A stretch of 46,528 bases of DNA from Bacteroidota bacterium (GCA_023457535.1 JAEWLN010000069.1:1-46528), one strand, 5' to 3'. Shown: positions 16,652 through 24,859, numbered from the stretch's first letter. The notes: generated by a model not told the origin, from the sequence alone. Made by a program: numbers and translations.

Positions 16652-16789
16652 GTGGTGGTTTTCTACAAAGCTAACAACTAATCATGTTGTGTTTTACAAC
16701 ATTAACACCCTGCCGTAAAGCGGTGAATTGTGAAACAAAATTCCTTAAATCAGTAAACCGTGGCCGTGCACCCAAACTATTTTTACAGC

Positions 16790-18286
16790 ATGGAACCGAA
16801 ACAACCACTCACGCTACACGCGTACCAGCAACGCGATATTGATACTTTACTGACCAAACTCAGTGGCACCGCGCGCCGGGTTGTTTACCAACTCCCTACA
16901 GGTGGCGGTAAAACCATCGTCTTTTCTGAAATTGCCAGACAATTCATTGCGCGTTTTGGCCGCGGTGTGATGGTACTCACCCACCGGACCGAATTGTGCC
17001 GGCAAACCTCAAAAACGCTCAAACGGCTTGGAGTGGCCAATGAGATAGTCGACAGCCGCACCAAAAATGATCCTGCGGGCTGCGATTGCCGCGTGGCCAT
17101 GGTGGAAACACTGCGTAACCGGGTCAAATCGGGGAAAGTCAAATTGGCCGGCATTGGGCTTGTGATTATCGACGAGGCGCACCACAATTCATTCCGCAAA
17201 TTGCTCAAGCACTTCAAAGGTGCAGCCGTAATCGGGGTAACCGCCACGCCGTTCAGTGCCGATGTGACGCGTCCGATGAACCGCTATTACGATGCCATCG
17301 TCGTAGGCGAACCGATCCAATCGCTGATCGATCAAAAATTTCTTGCCAAACCCAAACCGATGGCGTTCCCCGTGGAGCTTAACAGCCTCAAAACGGGCAT
17401 CCACGGCGATTACACCGTAAGCTCATCAAATGAATTGTATGGATCGCCGGCCATGATCGAGTTGCTGCTGCGGGCGTATCACGAACAAATCAAAGGTAAA
17501 AAAACGCTCATTTTCAATGCGGGAATCGACGCATCGGTCAAAGTGTGCGCAGCATTCGAAGCGGCGGGCGTCGCGGTAAAGCATCTGGACAATAAAGCTA
17601 CTGATGCCGAGCGCAAAGAAATCCTCAAATGGTTCAGGCGTACCAAAGGCGCGGTGCTCACCTCTGTATCGATCCTGACCACAGGGTTTGACGAGCCGTC
17701 CATACGGGCCGTGGTGCTCAACCGTGCGACAACTTCCATTACGCTGTACCATCAAATGTGCGGTCGGGGTTCGCGCAGGTTATCGGACAAAAAAACATTC
17801 CAGATCATTGATCTTGGCAACAACATTGACCGCTTTGGGCCTTGGGAGGCGCCCGTGGACTGGACATTTGTTTTTGAGCATCCGGCCGCATTTGCCCAAC
17901 AGCTGCACTATGCCGGAACGAGCGGCGCATCGCATGCCATTGCCGCCTCAGTGCGCGCGCTGTTTCCCCATACGCTCGAAATGGCGTTTGATGTGGAAAG
18001 CCACTACCACGAAGCCATCGAGCACGACCGCAAAGCCAAGACCGTGATCAGTCAATCGGTGCGGCAGCATGCGATCATGTGTCTGGAGAATGCCGATTCT
18101 GTGAGCCACGCGCTGCAACTTGCCGACGCGCTCGGACCGGAAATCGACTGGCGCGTCAGGGAATACGTGCGATGCATCGGCAATGCAAGCAAAAGTTATA
18201 AGTTATGGCTGTCTGAAAACTACCGCACGACATTGCAGACGATGATCCGCAAATTGCACGCGCGCACGTTCAGACAAGCCTCGTAG
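16790..18286 (+). CDS. Superfamily 2 DEAH-box helicase (RadD-like)
   Basis: A 498-residue ATPase of helicase superfamily 2. Motif I is PTGGGKT (residues 36-42) and motif II is IIDEAHH (DEAH at 128-131). VTATPFSAD is motif III, and the second RecA-like domain carries VLTSVSILTTGFDEPS and motif VI HQMCGRGSR (about 320-328). The overall order resembles the YejH/RadD branch, which acts in DNA repair. ATG 16790 is chosen over an upstream GTG at 16760 because it starts just before the Q-motif-like LTLHAYQQRDID. The C-terminal ~130 residues match no domain I can name. It converges with a minus-strand gene 6 bp away, leaving no room for an intergenic terminator. Confidence 0.9.
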   Translation: MEPKQPLTLHAYQQRDIDTLLTKLSGTARRVVYQLPTGGGKTIVFSEIARQFIARFGRGVMVLTHRTELCRQTSKTLKRLGVANEIVDSRTKNDPAGCDCRVAMVETLRNRVKSGKVKLAGIGLVIIDEAHHNSFRKLLKHFKGAAVIGVTATPFSADVTRPMNRYYDAIVVGEPIQSLIDQKFLAKPKPMAFPVELNSLKTGIHGDYTVSSSNELYGSPAMIELLLRAYHEQIKGKKTLIFNAGIDASVKVCAAFEAAGVAVKHLDNKATDAERKEILKWFRRTKGAVLTSVSILTTGFDEPSIRAVVLNRATTSITLYHQMCGRGSRRLSDKKTFQIIDLGNNIDRFGPWEAPVDWTFVFEHPAAFAQQLHYAGTSGASHAIAASVRALFPHTLEMAFDVESHYHEAIEHDRKAKTVISQSVRQHAIMCLENADSVSHALQLADALGPEIDWRVREYVRCIGNASKSYKLWLSENYRTTLQTMIRKLHARTFRQAS

Positions 18287-18292
18287 CACCCA

Positions 18293-19429
18293 CTATTCGT
18301 ATTCGTTCAGTCCGTAGAGGATTTCCTTCATTTTTGTACCGTTGACTTCCACGGGTTTATAGGCGACGTTGAATTTTTCGATGGCCAGGTCGATGTCCGC
18401 TTTGAGCTTTTTGTATTCGGGCGGAAGCTTGGTCTCGCAGTGTTTATCGTTTTCGTAACTGCTCAGGATGATTTTGAATTTCTGGTAAAATTCGCCCGCC
18501 TGGTCGATAAAATTATTGTACTGCGTGATGAATTGCAGCAGCCGGTCGATCGGGAATTCCATGTTGACCTGCAGCTTGTATTGCGTCGTGCCGACAGACG
18601 ATTTGACCTTGGCCAGATAATCGTCCATTTTGCTTCCGATGGCTTCCCAATCGTCGCCTTTGCGGCACATTTCGAGCGATTGGGTGTACCCGATGGGCTT
18701 GGTGTAATCCTTGAAAAGCGTCTCGATATCCACCTTTATTTTTTCGCTGTTGGACTGCAGATAAGCCGTTTCAAAGTAAATCGTATTGAGGTCGTTTTGC
18801 ATGCGCAGCGTAAAATCGAGGATGCATTCAACGTTTTTGATTTCCGTTTCCTTTTCTTCTTTGGTCAGCGTGGATCCGATCATGTTGGTAAACGTTTGCA
18901 CCAGCGATACCAGCGTATTGGTGCCGAGCATGGAGGTCAGGTCCACGGCAAATTTCTTGTCGCGCTTGGATTTGAGTATTTCCTTGAGCTTGTCGTACTC
19001 CGGATACTGGTTCGGATTGGACATTTTATTGATTTCATTGAGCGTGCGCACCGATGCAAAATGATGGTCCAGGCTAAGCACTTTTTCGTACAAGATACGC
19101 AGCACCTGCAAGCCTTTGAGGTAGCGCATCTTGGAAATATCGGCATTGTTGTTCGATTGCAGTTTCTGGATATCGCCCAGAATGCGGTCCTTGACAATCA
19201 GGCAATCTACCTTTTGCTCTGTAGTAACGGCCACTTCAAGTGCCTGGTTGACCGCGTGAAGTTCGACAAAACGCATGTTGAGCAAACTGGCATATTTGAG
19301 GTTGATCAGACGCGTTTCTGCAATGAGCTGTTCGATCACTTTGTTTGGATTGTCGATCTCGGGCGATGCCATCGCGTGGCCCCGGACCCAAAACAAAACG
19401 GCGATAACAAAAAATGCATACTTTTTCAT
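18293..19429 (-). CDS. Exported helical protein of the peptide locus, function unknown
   Basis: A 378-residue protein with a signal peptide (KKYAFFVIAVLFWVRGHAMA) and an otherwise almost wholly alpha-helical, Lys/Glu-rich mature part with coiled-coil tendency. Four widely spaced cysteines (in KVDCLIV, NVECILDF, LEMCRKG, KHCETK) may form disulfides in the periplasm. I do not recognise a family. It is the last gene of a three-gene transcription unit (20261 to 18293) headed by a promoter that carries the locus-specific operator, and starts 25 bp after the preceding gene. A structural, binding or immunity-type role on the outer side of the inner membrane is conceivable; this is speculation from localisation. 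Confidence 0.75.
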   Translation of the reverse strand: MKKYAFFVIAVLFWVRGHAMASPEIDNPNKVIEQLIAETRLINLKYASLLNMRFVELHAVNQALEVAVTTEQKVDCLIVKDRILGDIQKLQSNNNADISKMRYLKGLQVLRILYEKVLSLDHHFASVRTLNEINKMSNPNQYPEYDKLKEILKSKRDKKFAVDLTSMLGTNTLVSLVQTFTNMIGSTLTKEEKETEIKNVECILDFTLRMQNDLNTIYFETAYLQSNSEKIKVDIETLFKDYTKPIGYTQSLEMCRKGDDWEAIGSKMDDYLAKVKSSVGTTQYKLQVNMEFPIDRLLQFITQYNNFIDQAGEFYQKFKIILSSYENDKHCETKLPPEYKKLKADIDLAIEKFNVAYKPVEVNGTKMKEILYGLNEYE

Positions 19430-19454
19430 GGCTCATGGATTTACGTGCCGGGCG

Positions 19455-19913
19455 CTAAGGTTCGACGGTAAACGTGACTTCGACGTGGTCCGTATAGATG
19501 CTGATGGGATAATTTCCTGCCGGAATGCGGTTCATGGTTGAAGGGAATCCGAGATTGGCCAGCGTAGCTTTGTCCAGCGTTACCGGATCAGATTGCTCAA
19601 AAGTAGGTCTTTCACTTGCCCCGATTTGCGAAAAGCTTTTCCCTGCAATCTTGAGCTCGTCCGGCGAACTGATTTCACTGCGTTTGATCCGGACCACAAA
19701 GGTATTGGCCGAGGTTTTCTCTGCGCTTTGCGAACTGGCAGGCGTGGCGGCTACTTGCTGGACATTGAACGAGCAGACGCCGCGTCCGGAGCTGCAGTCG
19801 GCGCCAAAACGACCAAACGAAGCCGACGATTGCCTGGCGGTAACCTGTGCCCCTGCATCAGTCATGGCCATCACGGCTCCGGGCACACTCAAAAGTAATT
19901 TTAGTTTTTTCAT
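19455..19913 (-). CDS. Small secreted protein with Cx6C loop and shared C-terminal motif
   Basis: A 152-residue exported protein (signal peptide about 1-22, ending AGA). The N-terminal mature region has a Cys loop CSSGRGVC (Cys40, Cys47). The C terminus contains AGNYPISIYTDHVEVTFT. The same Cx6C spacing and Ser-Gly-x-Gly content occur in the secreted protein at 25027-25440 (CVSGAGMC), and the GxYPx C-terminal motif recurs in both that protein and the neighbour at 19956-20261. This suggests a locus-specific paralogous family. It is the middle gene of a three-gene operon under the shared operator. No known family recognised. Confidence 0.72.
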   Translation of the reverse strand: MKKLKLLLSVPGAVMAMTDAGAQVTARQSSASFGRFGADCSSGRGVCSFNVQQVAATPASSQSAEKTSANTFVVRIKRSEISSPDELKIAGKSFSQIGASERPTFEQSDPVTLDKATLANLGFPSTMNRIPAGNYPISIYTDHVEVTFTVEP

Positions 19914-19955
19914 AATGGGTGTTTATTAGTCTTTCGACCATAGCAGGTTTGGGCG

Positions 19956-20261
19956 TCAGGACGATTTGGTTTGCGAAAGCGTCAGGATCACCTGCACTTT
20001 GTTATTGGAAATTTCCAGCGGATATTCGCCTTTTTTGAGGTATTTATATCTAAGATCCAGGTCCAGGAAAAGCAGCGCATTAAAGCTGAACTCATAGTCA
20101 TTTTGCTGAATGAACGTCAATTTTTCGCCCGCACCGATCAAATCATACGCTTTGCCAAAAAACCGGATCTGCTGCTCAGGCGAAAGGGTTTCCGGGTAGA
20201 GCTCCAGAATCAGCGACGTTGGCGAAGTCCTGATGGCTTTAAAATTTTTCACGTGTGGCAT
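19956..20261 (-). CDS. Small protein with the shared C-terminal GxYP motif, first gene of operator-A unit
   Basis: A 101-residue protein without a signal peptide, predicted mixed alpha/beta. Its C-terminal segment KKGEYPLEISNNKVQVILTL aligns by eye with the C termini of the two secreted paralogues in the locus (AGNYPISIYTDHVEVTFT; AKGTYALSEKDG). It heads an operon of three genes whose promoter, with a perfect -7 box at 20360-20367 and operator at 20389-20417, lies about 100 bp upstream. Lacking the signal and Cys loop, it may be a cytoplasmic partner or an intracellular version of the same domain. Function unknown. Confidence 0.65.
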   Translation of the reverse strand: MPHVKNFKAIRTSPTSLILELYPETLSPEQQIRFFGKAYDLIGAGEKLTFIQQNDYEFSFNALLFLDLDLRYKYLKKGEYPLEISNNKVQVILTLSQTKSS

Positions 20262-20359
20262 TTTGGGCGTTTGTAGCCAGCGGCCCCTGGAAATTAAAGC
20301 GGGGCGTCTGGTTTTTTGGCGTTTATTCTATCGGTGTGGCTGTTAAATGCCGCATGGGG

Positions 20360-20417
20360 CAAAGTTAGCCTAAGGTGTCCGGGGCACGTTACACTTAAAG
20401 TGTAAAAAACGTTAAAC
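20360..20417 (-). promoter_or_regulatory. Promoter A with locus operator (copy A)
   Basis: On the minus strand a perfect -7 box TAACTTTG (20360-20367) is preceded, after exactly 21 bp, by the 17-bp palindrome TTACACTTTAAGTGTAA (20389-20405, eight-base arms with one central base), followed upstream by TTTAAC (20411-20416). The palindrome takes the place of a -33 box, as expected for an activator that contacts RNA polymerase. It drives the 20261-18293 operon. Confidence 0.8.
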
Positions 20418-20456
20418 CAAAAGCCATAGCGTAATTTGGTATGTTGAACCGCAGCT

Positions 20457-21959
20457 TTACACGGCCATCGAATCGTGCCGGTGGCCATTTACCTGCGCGC
20501 TTATTCCATCCGGTTGCGCAGCTTGTAAAGGGGCGGCGTGTTCGTTTTTCCAATATTGTTCGAGTGCAATTTGCGAACAATATTCCTGGAATTGCGCCGG
20601 GGTGTGCTGCAAATCGCGGTCGATGTACATTCGGACCTGCTCGAGCTGCTCCGGAAATTCTGATAAAATCCGCGAGGCCATCCGCAGTTTGTTGACTTTG
20701 TCGAGGTAATCAAGCTTGATCACGCGGTCGATCCGGCCCGGACGCGTCGAAATGAAATTGCGGTCATCCGGATGCACCGATTCAGGAACGCCGAGCGCCT
20801 CATCGATCTTCGTGATATCGTTGGTTGAAATGATCGTAAAAACGCCATCGGTCTTGTCCACGCCGTCGAGGCAATTGAGCAGCGTATCGAAACTCAGCGG
20901 GCTTTTGATCTCGCCGCTTTCGCCCGATGTACCGCCAGAGACCAGACGGCTCGCACCCAACATCACCGAGAGTTGCGAAATATTTTCGCGTTTGTGGAAC
21001 ACATTGTCGATATCCTCGAGCAGCGCGATACACGGCACATTGAGCTGCATGCTTTGCCAGGCTTTCAAAAAGTCGTTGTTGGACATTTGCCCCATCGAAA
21101 AAACGTAGATCGGCAGGTCCAGATCCTCGGCAAACGCCCGTGCCAATGCGGTCTTTCCGGTGCCGGGAACGCCGTAGAGCAACCAGCCTTTTTTCCACGG
21201 AATCTTTTTTTCTTTGTACCAGTCCTTGCTTTTGACCCACAGGCCGACAATGTCGATCAGATCCTCGACTTCCTTTGGAAAATACAGGTTTTTAAGCGCA
21301 TTTCCCTTGTTTTTCATCTCAAGGCCCAACTCGTGCTGGTTCACACCGATCAGGCTGAAATTATTGAGCATGAACCACGAATAACCAAAGCCGTAACGCT
21401 GCTTTTTCTCATTTTCCTGTTGTTTGCGCTCAGGGAAATAATAAATGTTGAACCGGTTGGCGTTCTCGATGTCGTCTTCGAGTTTCCAGCTCAGGTTGTT
21501 GCGCATGGCGATCGCGCGTTCGATGATTTCCGGCACATTGACCGTACCGCGTATCGAAATGAGGTACGAATAGCTCTTTTTCTCGTCCTTTCCCGATGTG
21601 CTTTCCGTGCCCGGGGATTCCATCGCATTCTTGCTGAAGACAAACGGCACCCGCAAAAGCCGGAAAAAATATTTTTTGTGCGACAGGAACACCATCATGC
21701 TTTCGCCGTACTTTTCAAAGGCGACCAATCCGTATTTGCCTGTGCGGAACGACTCATACTGCGAACCGAACACTTTGTTGTAATTGTTGAATTTTTTGTT
21801 ATTTTCGACCAGATAACCAATCACTTCGTTGTGCAAATCCTCGGTTTTGATCTCGTATTTTTGGATAAAGGCCGACAGCACAAACCACAAGGAGGTCTTG
21901 ATATTGGTCCAGAATCCCGCCACGACGGCAATCAGCGCGCCTCCTTTTAACAGGTCCAT
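20457..21959 (-). CDS. BCS1-like membrane-anchored AAA ATPase
   Basis: A 500-residue protein. A hydrophobic N-terminal helix (about 5-30) is followed by a ~220-residue BCS1-N-like region and a AAA domain. The AAA motifs are Walker A GVPGTGKT, Walker B IALLEDIDNVF, sensor 1 ISTND and the arginine-finger segment FISTRPGRIDR. In mitochondria BCS1 moves folded proteins across a membrane; bacterial relatives are little studied. The gene begins 2 bp after the S41-peptidase stop, making it the last of the four-gene unit that starts with the Cys-rich peptide gene. A role in translocating, unfolding or sorting the modified peptide, or its carrier, is an attractive inference. It has no homology to classical RiPP ABC exporters. 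Confidence 0.88.
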   Translation of the reverse strand: MDLLKGGALIAVVAGFWTNIKTSLWFVLSAFIQKYEIKTEDLHNEVIGYLVENNKKFNNYNKVFGSQYESFRTGKYGLVAFEKYGESMMVFLSHKKYFFRLLRVPFVFSKNAMESPGTESTSGKDEKKSYSYLISIRGTVNVPEIIERAIAMRNNLSWKLEDDIENANRFNIYYFPERKQQENEKKQRYGFGYSWFMLNNFSLIGVNQHELGLEMKNKGNALKNLYFPKEVEDLIDIVGLWVKSKDWYKEKKIPWKKGWLLYGVPGTGKTALARAFAEDLDLPIYVFSMGQMSNNDFLKAWQSMQLNVPCIALLEDIDNVFHKRENISQLSVMLGASRLVSGGTSGESGEIKSPLSFDTLLNCLDGVDKTDGVFTIISTNDITKIDEALGVPESVHPDDRNFISTRPGRIDRVIKLDYLDKVNKLRMASRILSEFPEQLEQVRMYIDRDLQHTPAQFQEYCSQIALEQYWKNEHAAPLQAAQPDGISAQVNGHRHDSMAV

Positions 21960-21961
21960 AG

Positions 21962-23299
21962 CTATTTGTTTTCGTTATTGATTAATTCAATGGCTTTTGC
22001 CAATGCGTCTTCAGATTTTACTTCGATGTCCGGCGCAACGCCCACGCGGTCAAGCCGAACGCCGTCCGCGGTATAGAAATCGGCAATCGGGATCATCAGC
22101 GTGTATTTGCCCGATACGACAAACGGCGATGCCGCAAGCATTCCGCCATATGTATTTTCCCCGATCACCGTCACGCGCGGATCTTTTTTGAGTGCGTAAA
22201 CGATGGGTTCGCAGGTACTTCCGGTACCGCCATCGGCCAGAACGTAGATTTTACCTGTAAACACCGGATTATAGGCTTTTTTGAACACCAGTTTCGCGCC
22301 GGGCAACGTCCTAAGATCGTCTCCGAACGCCTTGGTACTTTTGGGCTGCACGGCCGGAAGCGCCCGGAATTTCTCCGGTTCAAAGCCGTTGTATTGCAAT
22401 TTGTTGGTCACAAAATAACCCACTTCGGTATCTTGGGTTACGATGTGCCGGGCCAGTGCGAATGCGGCTTCAACACCGCCACCGCCATTTTTCCTCAGGT
22501 CGATGATCAGGTTCCGGTTGGCCGGATTATTTACAATGGAAGGCAGAATTTCATTCAGTTCCTGCGTCGATCGGCTGAAATTTTTGATCTGCAGGTACGC
22601 GGTGTGATCGTTTTTTTGCTCGAACACTACTGATTTGGGTCCATTGTCTGTTTCATCGGCATCCTGATCCTGTGTGATGGCCAGGCTCAAATGCGAAAAC
22701 GGAAGCGTTTGGGCCAAAATGTTAAAGCCCAGGAACAGCTCGATATCGTCGTGCGCCTCGTCAAAAAGTTCGCGCAGTTTGTCGCTCGTTTTTTTCCATT
22801 CCCGGGTTTGCAGCACCGATGCCGAATAGATGTTCCGGGCAATGGTCTGCATCATTTTCGGATACAGATGCGCATACTGGATTTTGTTCAGGTCCGATTT
22901 CACGCCGCGCACAGATCCGATCGCCATGTCCTGGTTGAGCAATGCCCCGCTGATCGAATCGCCTTTGACGATGCCTTTGAAACGCAGCGCGCCCACCATC
23001 GGGATTTTGGTATTCCCGATAAGGCTGTCGTTGATGCGATCGGCAAAAATGGTCACAATAATCCCGCCTTTGGGCGATTTTCCCATCGCGCGCCCGAGTT
23101 TGGCCTTGGCACCCATGATGCGCACGTCGGCGTTTTTGGGCGAGGTGATTTTTACCTTGCCACCCGATGCGTTTACATCGAGAAAAGTCGAAAAAACCGT
23201 ACCCCCGCCAAAATCGATTTCGGCTTTAAAATGTTGTTTTTGCTGCGCGAACGAGAAAGCCGTAGAAATCAAAAAGGCAAATGGGATGTAGTTTTTCAT
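21962..23299 (-). CDS. Exported S41-family (tricorn/C-terminal-processing-like) peptidase
   Basis: A 445-residue protein with a signal peptide (to SFAQ). After an N-terminal beta-rich domain, the S41 core contains NLIIDLRKNGGGGVEAAF, the serine nucleophile motif GGTGSTCEP (compare TxSxxE) and VIGENTYGG. In Prc/CtpA the last motif carries the catalytic lysine (GxxTxGK); here the position is glycine, so the Ser-Lys dyad is probably incomplete. A histidine in LPFSHLSL sits where tricorn-like S41 enzymes place their catalytic His, so a Ser-His mechanism is possible. It lies between the PqqD-fused acyltransferase (9 bp before) and the AAA ATPase (2 bp after) and is the natural candidate for processing the peptide product in the periplasm. 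Confidence 0.85.
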   Translation of the reverse strand: MKNYIPFAFLISTAFSFAQQKQHFKAEIDFGGGTVFSTFLDVNASGGKVKITSPKNADVRIMGAKAKLGRAMGKSPKGGIIVTIFADRINDSLIGNTKIPMVGALRFKGIVKGDSISGALLNQDMAIGSVRGVKSDLNKIQYAHLYPKMMQTIARNIYSASVLQTREWKKTSDKLRELFDEAHDDIELFLGFNILAQTLPFSHLSLAITQDQDADETDNGPKSVVFEQKNDHTAYLQIKNFSRSTQELNEILPSIVNNPANRNLIIDLRKNGGGGVEAAFALARHIVTQDTEVGYFVTNKLQYNGFEPEKFRALPAVQPKSTKAFGDDLRTLPGAKLVFKKAYNPVFTGKIYVLADGGTGSTCEPIVYALKKDPRVTVIGENTYGGMLAASPFVVSGKYTLMIPIADFYTADGVRLDRVGVAPDIEVKSEDALAKAIELINNENK

Positions 23300-23308
23300 G
23301 GGTTGGTT

Positions 23309-24472
23309 TTATGCTGAAAGCAGGTTCATTTCGATCAGTTCCGCTACGAAGTCCCATCCTACGTTGTGATCGTTGACTAGGATATCCGTGTGGGTGACAA
23401 TGTTTTTGGGCTGGGTGAAATGGTCGAGTACTTCGTACAACATGGGCGTGATCTTCATGACCTGGTAATCGCGTTTTTTGATGACAAAAACGTTGTCTGC
23501 ATCAAATTTAATCAACTGGACGTGCGGGTCAACTGCCACGGTGATATTTTTTTCACGACCGTAGTTTTCCTCCGATGGTTTGCCTGCGGTTGCGGGTTGA
23601 TCGGGTTCAAAAAATTTCTGGATGTAAAACCAGCCTTCCCATTGTTCCGGGAACTTGCGCAACAACTTTTCGAGTTCGCCAAAAAGCGCCGAGGTCACTG
23701 ATCTGGCAAAATCGTCACGCGTCATGTGCGCATACCGCGAAGTGTCGAGTGCTTTCATCACGATGGTGTTGGTCAGATTCCGGTTTCGCTTGGCAATGGC
23801 GGTAATGAGCCGCGCCTTGCTCAGATAAGCAAGCATCGCAATGCCTTGCCGCGCATAGATGTTGTGTTCCAAAAATTTGATCTTCAACAGATTTTTGTTC
23901 TCGCCGAGCGCTTTTTCAGTTACACCGGTATTGCCGTCGATATAGAAAACGACCGAAATACCGCTGTTGATCTTGCGCAATAATTCGAACAAAAGCCGCG
24001 GATTTTCGGCTTCGAGGATCTCAAGGCCTTTGTTTTCCGCGTTGACCATCTGGAAGAGTTTTTGGGTGGTTTCGCCTTGGTCTTTGATGTACTTCCCTTC
24101 GGTTACAAGGCAAAACGGCAGCCCTTTGCGGTTCAGATGCTGAATGAACAGCCGGAACGAACCGGTGTGGAACGTCACAAAAACGTGCCCTTTCTCACTG
24201 GGCGCATCAAATACGCCGGTCTTGTCCCTGACTTTGAGTTCGTCGAGCGTATGCAGGCAATACTGGTCGATGTTGGAAAGTGATCTGTGGAATTGGATAT
24301 CCTGGATCAGCTTGTAATGATGTACGTCACTGATGTTCAGAAAACGCAATAAATTCGCCGAAACCAGCGAATAGGTTCCGAGCAGGCCAAGGTTTTGAAC
24401 CTCATTGGCGGCAGTGCGGTAAATCGCGCTTCGGATTTTCTTTACCTCTTGTTTGTATGTTTTGTGATCCAT
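23309..24472 (-). CDS. LpxL/HtrB-like acyltransferase fused to a C-terminal PqqD-like domain
   Basis: A 387-residue protein with two parts. Residues about 90-300 follow the order of Lip_A_acyltransferase (LpxL/HtrB) proteins: GHVFVTFHTGSFRLFIQHLN (His102) matching the HxGxxE-type block, then VVFYIDGNTG (179-183) and NIYARQGIAMLAYLSKARLI. Residues about 308-387 look like a PqqD/RRE fold: beta strands (VQLIKFDADN, VFVIKKRDYQ) followed by a winged-helix part ending FVAELIEMNLLSA. PqqD domains bind the leader peptides of RiPP precursors. ATG 24472 is chosen over 24538 because the upstream residues lie in the spacer hairpin. The gene directly follows the Cys-rich peptide gene, so I infer leader-guided acylation of that peptide. 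Both domain calls are by eye and need profile searches. Confidence 0.7.
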   Translation of the reverse strand: MDHKTYKQEVKKIRSAIYRTAANEVQNLGLLGTYSLVSANLLRFLNISDVHHYKLIQDIQFHRSLSNIDQYCLHTLDELKVRDKTGVFDAPSEKGHVFVTFHTGSFRLFIQHLNRKGLPFCLVTEGKYIKDQGETTQKLFQMVNAENKGLEILEAENPRLLFELLRKINSGISVVFYIDGNTGVTEKALGENKNLLKIKFLEHNIYARQGIAMLAYLSKARLITAIAKRNRNLTNTIVMKALDTSRYAHMTRDDFARSVTSALFGELEKLLRKFPEQWEGWFYIQKFFEPDQPATAGKPSEENYGREKNITVAVDPHVQLIKFDADNVFVIKKRDYQVMKITPMLYEVLDHFTQPKNIVTHTDILVNDHNVGWDFVAELIEMNLLSA

Positions 24473-24503
24473 GATGAGCCGTTTAAAGATGATGGTGATA
24501 GAA

Positions 24504-24538
24504 TTGCCCCTGCCCGAATCCTGTTCAAACAGGGGCAA
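24504..24538 (-). promoter_or_regulatory. Intercistronic hairpin between peptide gene and acyltransferase gene
   Basis: TTGCCCCTG (24504-24512) and CAGGGGCAA (24530-24538) form a perfect 9-bp GC-rich stem with a 17-base loop. It lies in the 72-bp spacer after the peptide stop and before the acyltransferase ATG. The minus strand has no real U-tract after the stem, so read-through is expected. It may act as a partial terminator or 3' stabiliser that keeps peptide mRNA in excess. Confidence 0.6.
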
Positions 24539-24544
24539 AAATCT

Positions 24545-24766
24545 TTACACTGCGCTGAACTGTGGCGAAATTGTGATGTTCTGGCAGCAGTTTTCACCAC
24601 CGCAACATTTTTTAGCCTCGGCAGCAAGCGTAGTGTCTGCAAAGTCAATTACTTCATACTTGGCCAAAAACGTATCGAAGTTTCTCAAATCTTCGCTGTT
24701 TTTGATTTGTGTTCTTGCGCTTGCAATTTGTTTTCTGTTTTCGGCTGTTTGTAAACTTACTTTCAT
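24545..24766 (-). CDS. Putative RiPP-type precursor peptide with CCGGENCC core
   Basis: A 73-residue peptide without a signal sequence. Residues 1-50 are a charged helical leader-like region (MKVSLQTAENRKQIASARTQ, then LRNFDTFLAKYEVIDF). The C-terminal part has KKCCGGENCCQ at residues 52-62 and ends NITISPQFSAV. The leader/core appearance, paired cysteines around Gly-Gly, placement as first gene of an operon with a PqqD-fused enzyme, a downstream hairpin and a dedicated promoter with operator all fit a ribosomally made, post-translationally modified peptide. The lysines and cysteines of the core are possible modification sites. I do not match it to a known RiPP class. A zinc-binding small protein is the main alternative. 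Confidence 0.68.
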   Translation of the reverse strand: MKVSLQTAENRKQIASARTQIKNSEDLRNFDTFLAKYEVIDFADTTLAAEAKKCCGGENCCQNITISPQFSAV

Positions 24767-24790
24767 GATAATTAGATTTTTAAAGTTATG

Positions 24791-24810
24791 ATCTGAAACG
24801 ATTTCCAGAC
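24791..24810 (-). promoter_or_regulatory. Leader stem-loop upstream of precursor peptide gene (copy B)
   Basis: On the minus strand the leader contains GTCTGGAAATCGTTTCAGAT, an imperfect inverted repeat that ends 24 bases before the ATG. The same GTTTCAGAT half occurs at almost the same distance from the start of the gene at 25440. It may be a translational or RNA-stability element. Confidence 0.45.
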
Positions 24811-24859
24811 CGGGTTATAATTTTAGACTAACAAATAATTCTCGAGTAATTTGTTAAGT

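Noticed and set aside
16760..16789. GTG start for the helicase
   Set aside because: ATG at 16790 directly precedes the conserved N-terminal motif; the extra ten residues look like leader sequence.
18440..19471. 343-codon plus-strand frame opposite the 378-residue exported protein
   Set aside because: The minus-strand frame has a signal peptide, an ATG and operon context; the plus-strand frame has none of these.
20973..21950. 325-codon plus-strand frame across the AAA ATPase
   Set aside because: Antisense to Walker motifs of a clear AAA protein; composition resembles a reverse-frame artefact.
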